In this document: piece after piece, positions 1 through 8,488 of the stretch
Numbering within the stretch: the stretch's first letter is position 1
Layout: every line of letters starts with the position of its first letter
DNA from: Bacillota bacterium
GTDB taxonomy: Bacteria; Bacillota; Clostridia; Oscillospirales; Oscillospiraceae
Reading direction: 5' to 3'
Length of the DNA: 39,186 nucleotides
Assembly: GCA_030535235.1 (NCBI GenBank)
Contig: JAUNCL010000022.1
Coordinates: forward strand, 1 to 39,186
Program-made: the position numbers and the translations under genes
The notes under the pieces: generated by a model
What the model saw: only the letters and a program-made list of their open reading frames with translations
Database searches by the model: none
What the model was told of the DNA's origin: nothing

Positions 1-316
1 GGCACTCCAGGATGGCCAGGCCGATGTTGATGGCGTTGCGGTAGAAGATGCGGGCGAAGGTCTTGGCGATGACGCAGGAGATGCCGGACTCCTTGATGAC
101 CATGGGGGCATGCTCGCGAGAGGAGCCGCAGCCGAAGTTGAAGCCGCCCACCATCACGTCACCGGCTTTGACCACGTTGACGAAGTTGTCGTCGATGTCC
201 TCCATGCAGTGGGTGGCCAGCTCCTTCTTGTCGGCGATGTTCAGGTAGCGGGCAGGGATGATGACGTCGGTGTCCACGTTGTCGCCGTACTTATGTACAA
301 TACCTTTTGCGTTCAT
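1..316 (-). CDS. leuD: 3-isopropylmalate dehydratase small subunit (partial, C-terminus off the left edge)
   Basis: Swivelling-domain subunit of isopropylmalate isomerase, which with LeuC converts 2-isopropylmalate to 3-isopropylmalate in leucine synthesis. The minus-strand reading from the ATG at 316 gives [20 protein letters not shown] and then the family motif [10 protein letters not shown], followed by [21 protein letters not shown]. About 105 codons are visible; the family is about 160 residues, so roughly the last third is missing. A GGGAGG ribosome binding site lies upstream, inside the end of leuC. The start is 5 bases after the leuC stop, so the genes are co-transcribed and probably translationally coupled. 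Whether leuB follows cannot be seen. Confidence 0.95.
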   Translation of the reverse strand, partial: MNAKGIVHKYGDNVDTDVIIPARYLNIADKKELATHCMEDIDDNFVNVVKAGDVMVGGFNFGCGSSREHAPMVIKESGISCVIAKTFARIFYRNAINIGLAILEC

Positions 317-321
317 AACTC

Positions 322-1581
322 TTATACCTCCCGAGGATCGGCGATTTTACCGGCAATGGCGGAAGCCGCGGCAACGGCGGGGCTTGCCAGATAGATTTCA
401 GAGGTGATGCCGCCCATGCGGCCCACGAAGTTGCGGTTGGTGGTGGCCACGCACTTTTCGCCGTTGGCCATGACGCCCATGTGGCCGCCCAGGCAGGGGC
501 CGCAGGTGGGGGTGGAGACGGCGCAGCCGGCCTGGATGAAGGTGGTCATGTAGCCCAGGTCGATGCACTGCTGGAAGACCTGCTGGGTGGCGGGGATGAT
601 GATGCAGCGGACGTGGTCGGCCACCTTCTTGCCCTTCAGCAGCTCGGCGGCGATGGCCATGTCCTCCAGGCGGCCATTGGTGCAGGAGCCGATGATGACC
701 TGGTCGATCTTGATGTCCTCCACCTTGGAGATGGGCCGGGCGTTCTCAGGCAGGTGGGGGTAGGAGACAGTGGGTTCGATCTCGCTGAGATTGATCTCGA
801 CGGTGCGGACGTACTCGGCGTCGGGGTCGGCCTCATAGACGGTGTAGGGGCGGTTCACCCGGCCCTCCATGAAGGCGATGGTCACGTCGTCCACGGGGAA
901 GATGCCGTTCTTGGCGCCGGCCTCGATGGCCATGTTGGAGATGCACAGGCGGTCGTCCATGGACAGGGAGGCCACGCCCTCGCCGCAGTACTCCAGGCTC
1001 TGGTACAGGGCGCCGTCCACGCCGATGAGGCCGATCAGGTGGAGGATCACGTCCTTGCCGCTGACCCGGGGCTGGAGCTTGCCGGTCAGGTGGACCTTGA
1101 TGGCCTCGGGGACCTTGAACCAGGTCTCGCCGGTGGCCATGCCGGCGGCCATGTCGGTGGAGCCAACGCCGGTGGAGAAGGCGCCCAGGGCGCCGTAGGT
1201 GCAGGTGTGGGAGTCTGCGCCGATGATGCAGTCACCGGCGGCTACGATGCCCTTTTCGGGCAGCAGGGCGTGCTCCACGCCCATCTGGCCCACGTCATAG
1301 AAGTTGTCGATGTCAAAGCGCTTGGCGAAGGTGCGGCACTGGAGGCACTGCTCGGCGGCCTTGATGTCCTTGTTGGGGGTGAAATGGTCCATGACCATGG
1401 AGATCTTGCTCTTGTCGAAGACCCCGGTGAAGCCCTGCTTGTCGAACTCCCGGATGGCCACGGGGGATGTGATGTCGTTGCCCAGGACCATGTCCAGCTT
1501 GGCCCGGATGAGCTGACCGGCCTTGACCTCGGGCAGGCCGGCGTGGGCGGCGAGGATCTTCTGTGTCATTGTCATTCCCAT
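322..1581 (-). CDS. leuC: 3-isopropylmalate dehydratase large subunit
   Basis: Aconitase-family catalytic subunit that binds a 4Fe-4S cluster and isomerises 2-isopropylmalate. The 419-residue length fits the shorter LeuC/homoaconitase (HacA-like) subfamily rather than the roughly 470-residue enterobacterial form. Visible motifs include [20 protein letters not shown], the cluster-binding region IGSCTNGR, and [11 protein letters not shown] with [11 protein letters not shown] near the C-terminus. The start at 1581 ([15 protein letters not shown]) is chosen because a strong GAGGAGGG site precedes it; an upstream extension to 1635 would run into untranslated leader sequence. It lies downstream of leuA, separated by about 240 bases that carry a dispersed repeat, and directly upstream of leuD. 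Confidence 0.95.
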   Translation of the reverse strand: MGMTMTQKILAAHAGLPEVKAGQLIRAKLDMVLGNDITSPVAIREFDKQGFTGVFDKSKISMVMDHFTPNKDIKAAEQCLQCRTFAKRFDIDNFYDVGQMGVEHALLPEKGIVAAGDCIIGADSHTCTYGALGAFSTGVGSTDMAAGMATGETWFKVPEAIKVHLTGKLQPRVSGKDVILHLIGLIGVDGALYQSLEYCGEGVASLSMDDRLCISNMAIEAGAKNGIFPVDDVTIAFMEGRVNRPYTVYEADPDAEYVRTVEINLSEIEPTVSYPHLPENARPISKVEDIKIDQVIIGSCTNGRLEDMAIAAELLKGKKVADHVRCIIIPATQQVFQQCIDLGYMTTFIQAGCAVSTPTCGPCLGGHMGVMANGEKCVATTNRNFVGRMGGITSEIYLASPAVAAASAIAGKIADPREV

Positions 1582-1634
1582 AGGGGATCCCTCCTCTGAT
1601 TTATATTGTATAGCATGTATAACCATCTGTCTCA

Positions 1635-1804
1635 CTTGCCTCCCCCTCTGGGGGAGGTGTCTTCGGCCTACAGGCCGAAGACGGAGAGGGCGGCGCTGTC
1701 AAACAGGGGACTTCTCCGTTCCGTCAGAAAAGCCCTGTTCCTCTGGGTTGCCCTCTCAGTCAGCGCTTACGCGCTGCCAGCTCTCCCAGAGGGAGAGCCA
1801 AGGC
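1635..1804 (-). repeat. Palindromic dispersed repeat, copy 1 (between leuA and leuC)
   Basis: About 170 bases with imperfect terminal inverted repeats: left end CCTCCCCCTCTGGGGGAG, right end complementary to GGCTCTCCCTCTGGGAGAG. Inner hairpins lie at 1661-1680 (CTTCGGCCTACAGGCCGAAG) and 1761-1776 (CAGCGCTTACGCGCTG). The right end, read on the minus strand, gives GAGCTGGCA, a small hairpin and GACTGAGAGGG, the same order as the copies at 28936 and 33487. It sits in the leuA-leuC intergenic space, so it is transcribed as part of the operon mRNA. No coding potential is evident. Confidence 0.8.
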
Positions 1805-1819
1805 GTTTACAACGCCCAA

Positions 1820-3514
1820 TCAGTCCACGGTGGGGATAAACTGCTTATCCTTGTTTTCCCGGTTGATGGCGGTGACCAGGGCGTAAACGGAGGCCATGGT
1901 GATGTCGCTGTCCACGCCCACGCCCCAGTAGTGCTTGCCCTGGTCGTCGGCGATGACGACATAGGCGGAGGCCATGGAGTCGGAGTCGGTCTGGAGGGCG
2001 TGCTCCTCATAGTCCACAAACCGGTAGTTGATGTTGGGGCTGGCCAGCTTCAGCACGTTGCTGACGGCGTCCAGGGGGCCGTTGCCCCGGGCGGACAGGT
2101 AGAAGACCTCGTTGTTGATGGCCAGGGTGACGTCGGCCACGGTGGTGCCGCTCTCCCGGATCCAGGAGATATCCTGGATGGCGATGGGCAGGTCCTTGTT
2201 CTGGTACTCGTGGGTGAAGGCCAGCAGGATCTCCTGGGGGGTGAGCTCCTTGTGGGCGTGGTCGGAGATATCCTTGATGAAGTAGCCCACCTCCTGGGCC
2301 ATTTCCTTGGGCAGCTCGTAGCCGAAGTTGTGCTCCAGGATGTAGGAGATGCCGCCCTTGCCGGACTGGCTGTTGATGCGGATGACGTCGGTCTCGTACT
2401 CCCGGTTCACGTCGTGGGGGTCCAGGGGCAGGTAGGGGACGGTCCAGAAGTCCTCATTCCGCTCCTCCCGGAACTTCATGCCCTTGGAGATGGCGTCCTG
2501 GTGGGAGCCGGAGAAGGCGGCGAAGACCAGCTGGCCGGAGTAGGGCTGGCGGTAGCCCACGTGCATACCGGTGAGCTTTTCATAGAACTCCACGATGCGG
2601 GGCATGTCGGAGAAGTCCAGCTTGGGGTCCACCCCGTGGGTGAAGAGGTTCATGGCCATGGTGACGATGTCCACGTTGCCGGTGCGCTCGCCGTTGCCGA
2701 AGAGGGTGCCCTCGATGCGGTCACCGCCGGCCAGCAGAGCCAGCTCGCCGGCTGCCACGCCGGTACCCCGGTCGTTGTGGGGGTGGATGGAGACGATGAC
2801 GTTCTCCCGGCAGTTCAGGTGCTTGCTCATGTACTCGATCTGCTGGGCGTAGACGTGGGGCATGGACATCTCCACGGTGGAGGGCAGGTTGATGATGACC
2901 TGACGCTCCGGCCGGGGCTGCCAGATGTCGATGACGGCGTTGCAGATCCGCAGGGCGAACTCGATCTCGGTGCCGGTGAAGCTCTCGGGGGAGTACTCGA
3001 ACCGGAAGTTGGTCTCGGGCATCTTCTCGGCGTACTCGTTGAAGGACTTGGCGCCCTCCTCGGCGATCTTCACGATCTCGTCCTCGCTCATGCGGAAGAC
3101 CTGCTGCCGCTGGGCGAAGGAGGTGGAGTTATACAGGTGGACCACCACATTTTTTGCACCCTTGATGGCGTCGAAGGTCTTCTTGATAATGTGGGGGCGG
3201 GACTGGGTGAGCACCTGGATGTACACATCGTCGGGGATCATGTTCTCCTCGATGATGGTGCGGAGGAACTCATACTCGGTCTCGGAGGCGGCGGGGAAGC
3301 CCACCTCGATCTCCTTAAAGCCCAGCTCCAGCAGGAAGTTGAAGAAGGCCAGCTTCTCCTCCAGGTTCATGGGGGTGATGAGGGCCTGGTTGCCGTCCCG
3401 CAGGTCCACGCTGCACCAGGAGGGGGCCTCGGTGAGACGCTCCTTCTTCACCCAGTCCATGCAAGTCTCCGGGGGCATGTAGTACCCGGGACGATATTTG
3501 GTATAGTTTTTCAT
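1820..3514 (-). CDS. leuA: 2-isopropylmalate synthase
   Basis: First committed step of leucine synthesis: acetyl-CoA plus 2-oxoisovalerate to 2-isopropylmalate. The 564-residue protein fits the long LeuA type 2 family (starts PPETCMDWVKKERLTEAPSW). The DRE-TIM metallolyase signature is present (SVDLRDGNQAL near residue 45; the HPHNDRG metal ligands mid-protein), and a C-terminal regulatory domain follows after about residue 420. The start at 3514 (MKNYTKYRPGYY) is preceded by GGAAAGGA about 15 bases upstream. A longer open frame to 3604 overlaps the T-box terminator and is rejected. Expression should rise when tRNA-Leu is uncharged, through the T-box leader. Confidence 0.95.
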   Translation of the reverse strand: MKNYTKYRPGYYMPPETCMDWVKKERLTEAPSWCSVDLRDGNQALITPMNLEEKLAFFNFLLELGFKEIEVGFPAASETEYEFLRTIIEENMIPDDVYIQVLTQSRPHIIKKTFDAIKGAKNVVVHLYNSTSFAQRQQVFRMSEDEIVKIAEEGAKSFNEYAEKMPETNFRFEYSPESFTGTEIEFALRICNAVIDIWQPRPERQVIINLPSTVEMSMPHVYAQQIEYMSKHLNCRENVIVSIHPHNDRGTGVAAGELALLAGGDRIEGTLFGNGERTGNVDIVTMAMNLFTHGVDPKLDFSDMPRIVEFYEKLTGMHVGYRQPYSGQLVFAAFSGSHQDAISKGMKFREERNEDFWTVPYLPLDPHDVNREYETDVIRINSQSGKGGISYILEHNFGYELPKEMAQEVGYFIKDISDHAHKELTPQEILLAFTHEYQNKDLPIAIQDISWIRESGTTVADVTLAINNEVFYLSARGNGPLDAVSNVLKLASPNINYRFVDYEEHALQTDSDSMASAYVVIADDQGKHYWGVGVDSDITMASVYALVTAINRENKDKQFIPTVD

Positions 3515-3565
3515 AGGGGGGTCACAGTCCTTTCCGTTTATATCAGGAAACCGGCGGGAGGGAAT

Positions 3566-3611
3566 AAAAAAAGCTCCGTCTGTTTGGATCCTTCCAATAT
3601 CCAAAGAGACG
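3566..3611 (-). terminator. T-box leader intrinsic terminator upstream of leuA
   Basis: On the minus strand a long stem (GTCTCTTTGGAT paired with ATCCAAACAGAC) is followed by GGAGCTTTTTTTA. It begins just after the T-box antiterminator element and ends about 50 bases before the leuA start, as expected for a transcriptional T-box switch. Confidence 0.85.
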
Positions 3612-3790
3612 AAGACATCACATGCTCCGCGGTACCACTCTTATTGGCGTCTGACAACGCCCACTCAAATAGTTCACACTCCGGGGTGAGACGCCAGCTC
3701 GCTCCATACGGCCTTGCACCAGACGGCCGCTCTCTGGGATGGAGACGGAAGAGGCTTATTCCCTTCATCGCGTGTCGATATGAAATTGCT
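3566..3790 (-). promoter_or_regulatory. T-box riboswitch (leucine) controlling leuA
   Basis: The invariant T-box core AGAGTGGTACCGCGG is seen on the minus strand at 3627-3642, where it would pair with the free CCA end of uncharged tRNA. Upstream, in the right order, are GATGAAGGGAATAAG near the 5' end, AGAGAGCGG, the apical-loop motif GGTGCAAGGCC, and CTCACCCCGGAG, where CTC fits the specifier position for leucine. The intrinsic terminator follows. The T-box call is secure; the CTC specifier is by-eye alignment and less certain. Confidence 0.9.
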
Positions 3791-3798
3791 TAAGATAA

Positions 3799-3827
3799 AG
3801 AATAGCCCAATCCTAACGGTTTGTCAA
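3799..3827 (-). promoter_or_regulatory. Sigma-A promoter of the leuA T-box transcript
   Basis: On the minus strand TTGACA (3822-3827) is followed after exactly 17 bases by TATTCT (3799-3804). Transcription would start just upstream of the T-box stem I sequence. Confidence 0.85.
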
Positions 3828-3975
3828 TGGCGAAATGGCGAAAAAGTTCACAAACAGGGAGGGGCTTTTCCCGGGGTTTCGGCAAAAACGCCCCAGCGGG
3901 CAGTTGTCTGACCGGATATGGGTGATGTGACAACATTTGGTGGCGGATTTTGTGGAATATTATTCCGAAAATCTC

Positions 3976-4004
3976 TTGACGCTATCAGGTCAGAGTGATA
4001 AAAT
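3976..4004 (+). promoter_or_regulatory. Sigma-A promoter of the aromatic supra-operon
   Basis: TTGACG (3976-3981), a 17-base spacer, then TAAAAT (3999-4004). It lies about 35 bases upstream of the leader peptide start and is divergent from the leuA promoter. The roughly 145 bases between the two promoters show no gene. Confidence 0.8.
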
Positions 4005-4037
4005 ATTTGGCATCAACGAGGAAGGGACGGCAGAGCT

Positions 4038-4118
4038 ATGACCAGACAGATGAACGTTCTGAACAAGGCTTTCGCTTTTACCTACTATTACTTTATGAAC
4101 GGCAAGGGAATAAAGTAA
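4038..4118 (+). CDS. Phe/Tyr-rich leader peptide (aromatic operon attenuator)
   Basis: A 26-codon frame encodes MTRQMNVLNKAFAFTYYYFM followed by NGKGIK. It is preceded by a GAGGAAGGG ribosome binding site and lies just downstream of a good promoter. Six of eight consecutive residues (FAFTYYYF) are Phe or Tyr, the end products of the operon that follows. A hairpin at 4148-4170 and a strong intrinsic terminator at 4180-4213 follow before aroF. Known pheA, tyr and trp leaders work the same way: stalling on scarce charged tRNA disfavours the terminator. Function here is inferred from this arrangement; it is too short for most gene callers. Confidence 0.85.
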   Translation: MTRQMNVLNKAFAFTYYYFMNGKGIK

Positions 4119-4179
4119 TGGTAATTTGTGCTGGAAACAACACCAGGTCTTCCCCGTGAACCATGGAAGAAAACCAACC

Positions 4180-4213
4180 CGCCACACAGATTCCGTTCTG
4201 TGTGGCGTTTTTT
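4180..4213 (+). terminator. Attenuator terminator before aroF
   Basis: Perfect 11-bp stem CGCCACACAGA / TCTGTGTGGCG with loop TTCCGT, followed by TTTTTTATT. It lies between the leader peptide and aroF, so it can only act as a conditional terminator for the operon. A competing hairpin (TCTTCC / GGAAGA, 4148-4170) lies directly upstream. Confidence 0.9.
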
Positions 4214-4260
4214 ATTGCCGCCATTCGGAACGGCGTGTTTTTGAAAGGAGCAACCACGAT

Positions 4261-5268
4261 ATGATCGCAGTACTGAAACATGGGGCCTCTCCCGAGCGCA
4301 CCGAGCACCTCATCAACTGGCTGAAAGAGCAGAACCTGGGCGTTCACGTGTCCCAGGGGGAATCCCACACCGTCCTGGGCCTCATCGGCGACACTGCCAA
4401 TGTGGACATGGAGATGATCCAGAGCCTGGACATCGTGGAGACCGTCACCCGGGTCTCCGACCCCTTCAAGGCGGTCAACCGCAAGTTCCACCCCGATGAC
4501 TCGGTGATCCGGGTGGGGGAGACCGCCATCGGCGGCGGTCACTTCGCCCTCATCGCCGGCCCCTGCTCCGTGGAGAACGAGGCCCAGATCACCTATGTGG
4601 CCAACCGGGTCAAGCAGGCCGGGGCCAACTTCCTCCGGGGCGGCGCCTTCAAGCCCCGGACCTCCCCCTATGACTTCCAGGGCCTGGGGGCCGAGGGCAT
4701 CCGCCTGCTGCTGGAGGCCAAGAAGGCCACCGGCCTGCCCATCGTCACCGAGCTGATGGACATCCGCAACATCGACCTCTTTGAAGAGGTGGACGTGATC
4801 CAGGTGGGCGCCCGGAACACCCAGAACTTCGACATGCTCAAGGAGCTGGGCAAGACCCGGAAGCCCATCCTCCTGAAGCGGGGCCTGGCCGGCACCATCA
4901 AGGAGCTGCTCATGAGCGCCGAGTACATCATGGCCAACGGCAACGAGAACGTGATCCTCTGCGAGCGGGGCATCCGCACCTACGAGTCCACCTACACCCG
5001 GAACACCCTGGACCTGTCCGCCATCCCGGTGCTGAAGAACCTGACCCACCTGCCCGTGGTGGTGGACCCCAGCCACGGCACCGGCCACACCTATCTGGTG
5101 GAGCCCATGGCCCTGGCCGCCGCAGCGGCGGGAGCCGACGGCCTGATGATCGAGGTCCACAACGACCCCACCCACGCCCTGTGCGACGGCGCCCAGTCCC
5201 AGACTCCCGACGAATTTGACGTCACCGCCCGTAAAATTTTCCGGATCCGGGAGGCGATGCAGGGATGA
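4261..5268 (+). CDS. aroF: 3-deoxy-7-phosphoheptulonate (DAHP) synthase, class I beta
   Basis: Condenses phosphoenolpyruvate and erythrose 4-phosphate, the entry step of the shikimate pathway. The 335-residue protein has an N-terminal ferredoxin-like (ACT-like) regulatory domain (residues 1-70) and a TIM barrel with GPCSVENEAQI, RGGAFKPRTSPYDFQGLG and DPSHGTGH. This is the Thermotoga/Bacillus AroF-KDSA-like type. The start ATG at 4261 follows GAAAGGAG; an upstream extension would read through the attenuator terminator. The N-terminal domain suggests feedback inhibition by aromatic amino acids, in addition to attenuation. The stop overlaps the tyrA start (ATGA). Confidence 0.95.
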   Translation: MIAVLKHGASPERTEHLINWLKEQNLGVHVSQGESHTVLGLIGDTANVDMEMIQSLDIVETVTRVSDPFKAVNRKFHPDDSVIRVGETAIGGGHFALIAGPCSVENEAQITYVANRVKQAGANFLRGGAFKPRTSPYDFQGLGAEGIRLLLEAKKATGLPIVTELMDIRNIDLFEEVDVIQVGARNTQNFDMLKELGKTRKPILLKRGLAGTIKELLMSAEYIMANGNENVILCERGIRTYESTYTRNTLDLSAIPVLKNLTHLPVVVDPSHGTGHTYLVEPMALAAAAAGADGLMIEVHNDPTHALCDGAQSQTPDEFDVTARKIFRIREAMQG

Positions 5269-6101
5269 TCGTAGGAATCATTGGCCTGGGCCTCATCGGC
5301 GGCTCTCTGGCCAAGGCCTTCTGCCGCAGCAAGGACGTCACCGTCCTGGGCTGGGACACCAACCAGTCCATCGTGGAGTTTGCCCAGATCGCCGAGGCCA
5401 TCCAGGCCCCCCTCGCCGAGGAAAACCTGAACACCGTGGACCTGCTGCTGCTGGCCACCTACCCCGAGGCGGTCATCGAGCACATGGAGCGGCTGGCCCC
5501 CAGGCTCAGCAAGCACACCATGGTCATTGACTGCGCCGGTACCAAGGAGAAGGTCTGCAACGCGGTCTTCCCCCTGGCCGAGGAGTACGGCTTCCGCTTC
5601 CTGGGGGGCCACCCCATGGCCGGCACCCACAACTCCGGCTTCAAGTACAGCCGGGAGGACCTCTTCGACGGGGCCCCCATGGTCCTGGTGCCCCCCAATT
5701 TCTATGATATCCGCCTGCTGGACGAGGCCAAGAAGATGCTGGCCCCCGTGGGCTTCGGCCGGGTGTCCATCACCACCGCCGCCGACCACGACAAGCGCAT
5801 CGCCTTCACCTCCCAGCTGGCCCATGTGGTGTCCAACGCCTATGTGAAGAGCCCCACCGCCCGGGAGCACGCCGGCTTTTCCGCCGGCAGCTACAAGGAT
5901 CTGACCCGGGTGGCCTGGCTGAACCCCGACATGTGGGCCGAGCTCTTTTTAGAGAACAAGGAACACCTCCTCTTTGAGCTGGACACCATCATCGAAAACC
6001 TGACAGAATACAAGGCCGCCATGGAGCGGGAGGACTTCAACACCCTCCGTCAGCTTCTGGACGACGGCCGCCGGATCAAGGAGGAGGTGGACGGGCATTG
6101 A
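5265..6101 (+). CDS. tyrA: Prephenate dehydrogenase
   Basis: Oxidatively decarboxylates prephenate to 4-hydroxyphenylpyruvate for tyrosine. The 278-residue protein begins with a Rossmann nucleotide-binding loop (IIGLGLIGGSLAKAF) and contains GGHPMAGTHNSGF and the helical C-terminal domain motif SQLAHVVSNAYV. No ACT domain is attached, unlike many Bacillus TyrA proteins. The ATG at 5265 overlaps the aroF stop as ATGA, and the 3' end overlaps aroB as TTGA, so translation of the first three genes is probably coupled. Confidence 0.94.
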   Translation: MIVGIIGLGLIGGSLAKAFCRSKDVTVLGWDTNQSIVEFAQIAEAIQAPLAEENLNTVDLLLLATYPEAVIEHMERLAPRLSKHTMVIDCAGTKEKVCNAVFPLAEEYGFRFLGGHPMAGTHNSGFKYSREDLFDGAPMVLVPPNFYDIRLLDEAKKMLAPVGFGRVSITTAADHDKRIAFTSQLAHVVSNAYVKSPTAREHAGFSAGSYKDLTRVAWLNPDMWAELFLENKEHLLFELDTIIENLTEYKAAMEREDFNTLRQLLDDGRRIKEEVDGH

Positions 6102-7156
6102 GAACCGTTTCCGTCAAGGCATCCCGGTCCTATGAGGTCAAGATCGGCCGGGACCTGCTGAAAACTGTAGGAGTCGAGGCCGCCGCCCTGATGAAAGGCC
6201 GGACCGCCGCCATCGTGTCCGACTCCAACGTGGCCCCCCTCTATCTGGACCAGGCCCGGGCCAGCCTGGAGGCCGCCGGGTTCCGGACCTGCGCCTTCGT
6301 CTTCCCTGCCGGGGAGGGCTCCAAGAACGGCCAGACCTACCTGGACCTGCTGGAGTTTTTGGCCCAGCACCAGATCACCCGGTCGGACACTCTGGTGGCC
6401 CTGGGTGGCGGCGTGGTGGGGGACCTCACCGGCTTTGCCGCCGCCACCTTCCTCCGGGGCGTGGCCTTTGTCCAGATCCCCACCACCCTTCTGGCCGCCG
6501 TGGATGCCTCCGTGGGGGGCAAGACGGCCATCGACCTGAAAAACGGCAAAAACCTGGCGGGGGCGTTCTACCAGCCCCGCTTGGTTCTCTGCGACCTGGA
6601 TACCCTGTCCACCCTGCCCGCCGACGTCTTTGCCGACGGCTGCGCCGAGGTCATCAAATACGGCATGATCGGGGACCCCGGCCTGCTGGAGCTGCTGGAG
6701 ACCACTGACTTCCGGGCCGACCCTGAGGAGATCGTGGCCCGGTGCATCGCCCAGAAGCGGGATCTGGTGGAGGAGGACGAGTTCGACACCGGCGCCCGGC
6801 AGCTCCTCAACCTGGGCCACACCATCGGCCACGGCATCGAGGCCTGCAGTGGGTACGAACTCTCCCACGGCAAAGCGGTGGCCATCGGCATGACCCTCAT
6901 CACCCGGGCGGCGGTGGCCCTGGGGAACTGCCCTCTCGAGGCGCTGCCCCGGCTCCAGGCCCTGCTGAAACGATATGACCTGCCCGATACCACCGGGTAC
7001 GGGGCGGAAAAACTCTATGAAAAGACCCTGTCCGACAAGAAGCGCACCGGCAGCACCATCTCCCTGGTGGTCCCCACCGCCTGGGGCAGGAGCGAGCTGC
7101 AAAAGGTGGCCGTGCCGGACCTGTACCACTGGATTGAAAAGGGGCTGAACCTATGA
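6098..7156 (+). CDS. aroB: 3-dehydroquinate synthase (TTG start)
   Basis: Converts DAHP to 3-dehydroquinate using NAD and a divalent metal. Motifs: GGGVVGDLTGFAAATFLRG, PTTLLAAVDASVGGKTAID, the metal ligand region AEVIKYG, and GHTIGHG with a further metal-binding His. The 352-residue length is normal. The start is a TTG at 6098 in the overlap TTGA with the tyrA stop; GGAGGAGG lies at the right distance upstream, which supports this unusual start. The 3' end overlaps aroA by ATGA. Confidence 0.94.
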   Translation: MRTVSVKASRSYEVKIGRDLLKTVGVEAAALMKGRTAAIVSDSNVAPLYLDQARASLEAAGFRTCAFVFPAGEGSKNGQTYLDLLEFLAQHQITRSDTLVALGGGVVGDLTGFAAATFLRGVAFVQIPTTLLAAVDASVGGKTAIDLKNGKNLAGAFYQPRLVLCDLDTLSTLPADVFADGCAEVIKYGMIGDPGLLELLETTDFRADPEEIVARCIAQKRDLVEEDEFDTGARQLLNLGHTIGHGIEACSGYELSHGKAVAIGMTLITRAAVALGNCPLEALPRLQALLKRYDLPDTTGYGAEKLYEKTLSDKKRTGSTISLVVPTAWGRSELQKVAVPDLYHWIEKGLNL

Positions 7157-8424
7157 CCGTCACCATCCAGCCGGGCCCGCTGTCCGGCGCCATTCGGGCC
7201 ATTCCCTCCAAGTCAGCGGCCCACCGGCTTCTCATCTGCGCCGCCCTGGCGGATACAAAAACCTTCATCCGCTGCGATAAGGAGTCCCAGGACATCGCCG
7301 CCACCATCCGGTGTCTCACCGGCCTGGGGGCGGTCATCACCCGCCGGGGAGAGGGGTACGATGTGACCCCCATTGACCGGAATAGCATTCCCAGCCCCTG
7401 CGCCCTGGACTGCGGCGAGAGCGGCTCCACCCTCCGCTTCCTGCTCCCGGTGGTCTGCGCCCTGGGAGCTGCCGGAACCTTCCACATGGCGGGCCGTCTG
7501 GCCCAGCGGCCCATGGAGCCCCTGGCCACCCAGCTGCGGGACCACGGCTGCACCATCACCCCCCGCCCGGAGGACAACCAGATGGACTTCTCCGGCCAGC
7601 TCACCCCCGGGGCCTTCACCTTGCCCGGGGATGTGTCCTCCCAGTTCATCTCCGGCCTGCTCTTCGCCCTGCCCACCCTGGAGGAGCCCAGCACCCTCAC
7701 CATCACCGGCTCCGTGGAGTCCAAGGGCTACATCGACCTGACCCTCCGGGCCTTGGCCGACTTCGGTGTGATCCCCCAGGACAAGGGGGACGGTTACCAT
7801 ATTCCCAGCCTGGGCTATCACGGCCCCGAGACCGTAGCGGTGGAGGGGGACTGGTCCAATGCCGCCCCCTGGCTGTGCATGGGAGTTTTGGGCGGCGAGG
7901 GGATCACCGTCACCGGCATGGATCCCGACTCCCTCCAGGGGGACAAGGGGGTCTGCGACGTCCTCTCCCGTATGGGGGGACAGATTGCCCACACCGGCGG
8001 CGACTACACCGCAAAGCCCGGCGCGCTGACGGCCACCGTCATCGACGCCCGGAATATCCCAGACCTGGTCCCCGTTCTGTCCGCCGTGGCGGCGGTGGCC
8101 CCCGGGGAGACCCGCATCGTGGGAGCCGCCCGCCTGCGGATCAAGGAGTCCGACCGTCTGGTCACCACCCGCCAGACCCTCAACGCCCTGGGGGGCGATG
8201 TGGAGGAGACCGGGGACGGCCTCATCATCCGGGGAAAGACGACCCTCGCCGGCGGTACCATCGACGCCCAGGGGGACCACCGGGTGGCCATGCTGGCGGC
8301 GGTGGCCTCTGTGGTCTGCGAGAACCCCGTCACCATCACCGGCGCCCAGGCCATCAACAAGTCCTACCCCACCTTCTGGCAGGAACTGCGGGAGCTGGGG
8401 AAGGCCGTGACCACGATAGATTGA
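7153..8424 (+). CDS. aroA: 5-enolpyruvylshikimate-3-phosphate synthase
   Basis: Transfers enolpyruvyl from phosphoenolpyruvate to shikimate 3-phosphate. The 423-residue protein shows PSKSAAHR (substrate-binding Lys and Arg), CGESGSTLRFLLPV, AQRPMEPL, DVSSQFISGLLFALP, RIKESDRL and DHRVAMLAA, all expected of an intact EPSP synthase. The ATG at 7153 overlaps the aroB stop. A GTAGGG-type repeat lies 9 bases after the stop, the first break in the tight overlap pattern of this operon. Confidence 0.95.
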   Translation: MTVTIQPGPLSGAIRAIPSKSAAHRLLICAALADTKTFIRCDKESQDIAATIRCLTGLGAVITRRGEGYDVTPIDRNSIPSPCALDCGESGSTLRFLLPVVCALGAAGTFHMAGRLAQRPMEPLATQLRDHGCTITPRPEDNQMDFSGQLTPGAFTLPGDVSSQFISGLLFALPTLEEPSTLTITGSVESKGYIDLTLRALADFGVIPQDKGDGYHIPSLGYHGPETVAVEGDWSNAAPWLCMGVLGGEGITVTGMDPDSLQGDKGVCDVLSRMGGQIAHTGGDYTAKPGALTATVIDARNIPDLVPVLSAVAAVAPGETRIVGAARLRIKESDRLVTTRQTLNALGGDVEETGDGLIIRGKTTLAGGTIDAQGDHRVAMLAAVASVVCENPVTITGAQAINKSYPTFWQELRELGKAVTTID

Positions 8425-8432
8425 GAAAAAAT

Positions 8433-8457
8433 GTAGGGCGGGGGCTTGCTCCCGCCG
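8433..8457 (+). repeat. REP-like GTAGGG repeat, solo copy between aroA and aroC
   Basis: Begins GTAGGGCGGGGGCTTG and forms a GGCGGG...CCCGCC hairpin. The same sequence of about 24 bases occurs at 12391 and 21099. It falls in the 64-base aroA-aroC gap, inside the operon transcript. Confidence 0.75.
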
Positions 8458-8488
8458 CACATCTTATGTATGATTGAGGAAAGCACCT

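Noticed and set aside
481-1599. Long plus-strand open frame opposite leuC (and similar frames opposite leuA, the secreted genes and the ABC genes)
   Set aside because: Antisense shadows of GC-rich genes: Gly/Val/Asp/His-rich low-complexity translations, no ribosome binding sites, and a clearly recognised gene on the other strand.
3515-3604. N-terminal extension of leuA
   Set aside because: It would translate through the T-box terminator; the family start and ribosome binding site are at 3514.
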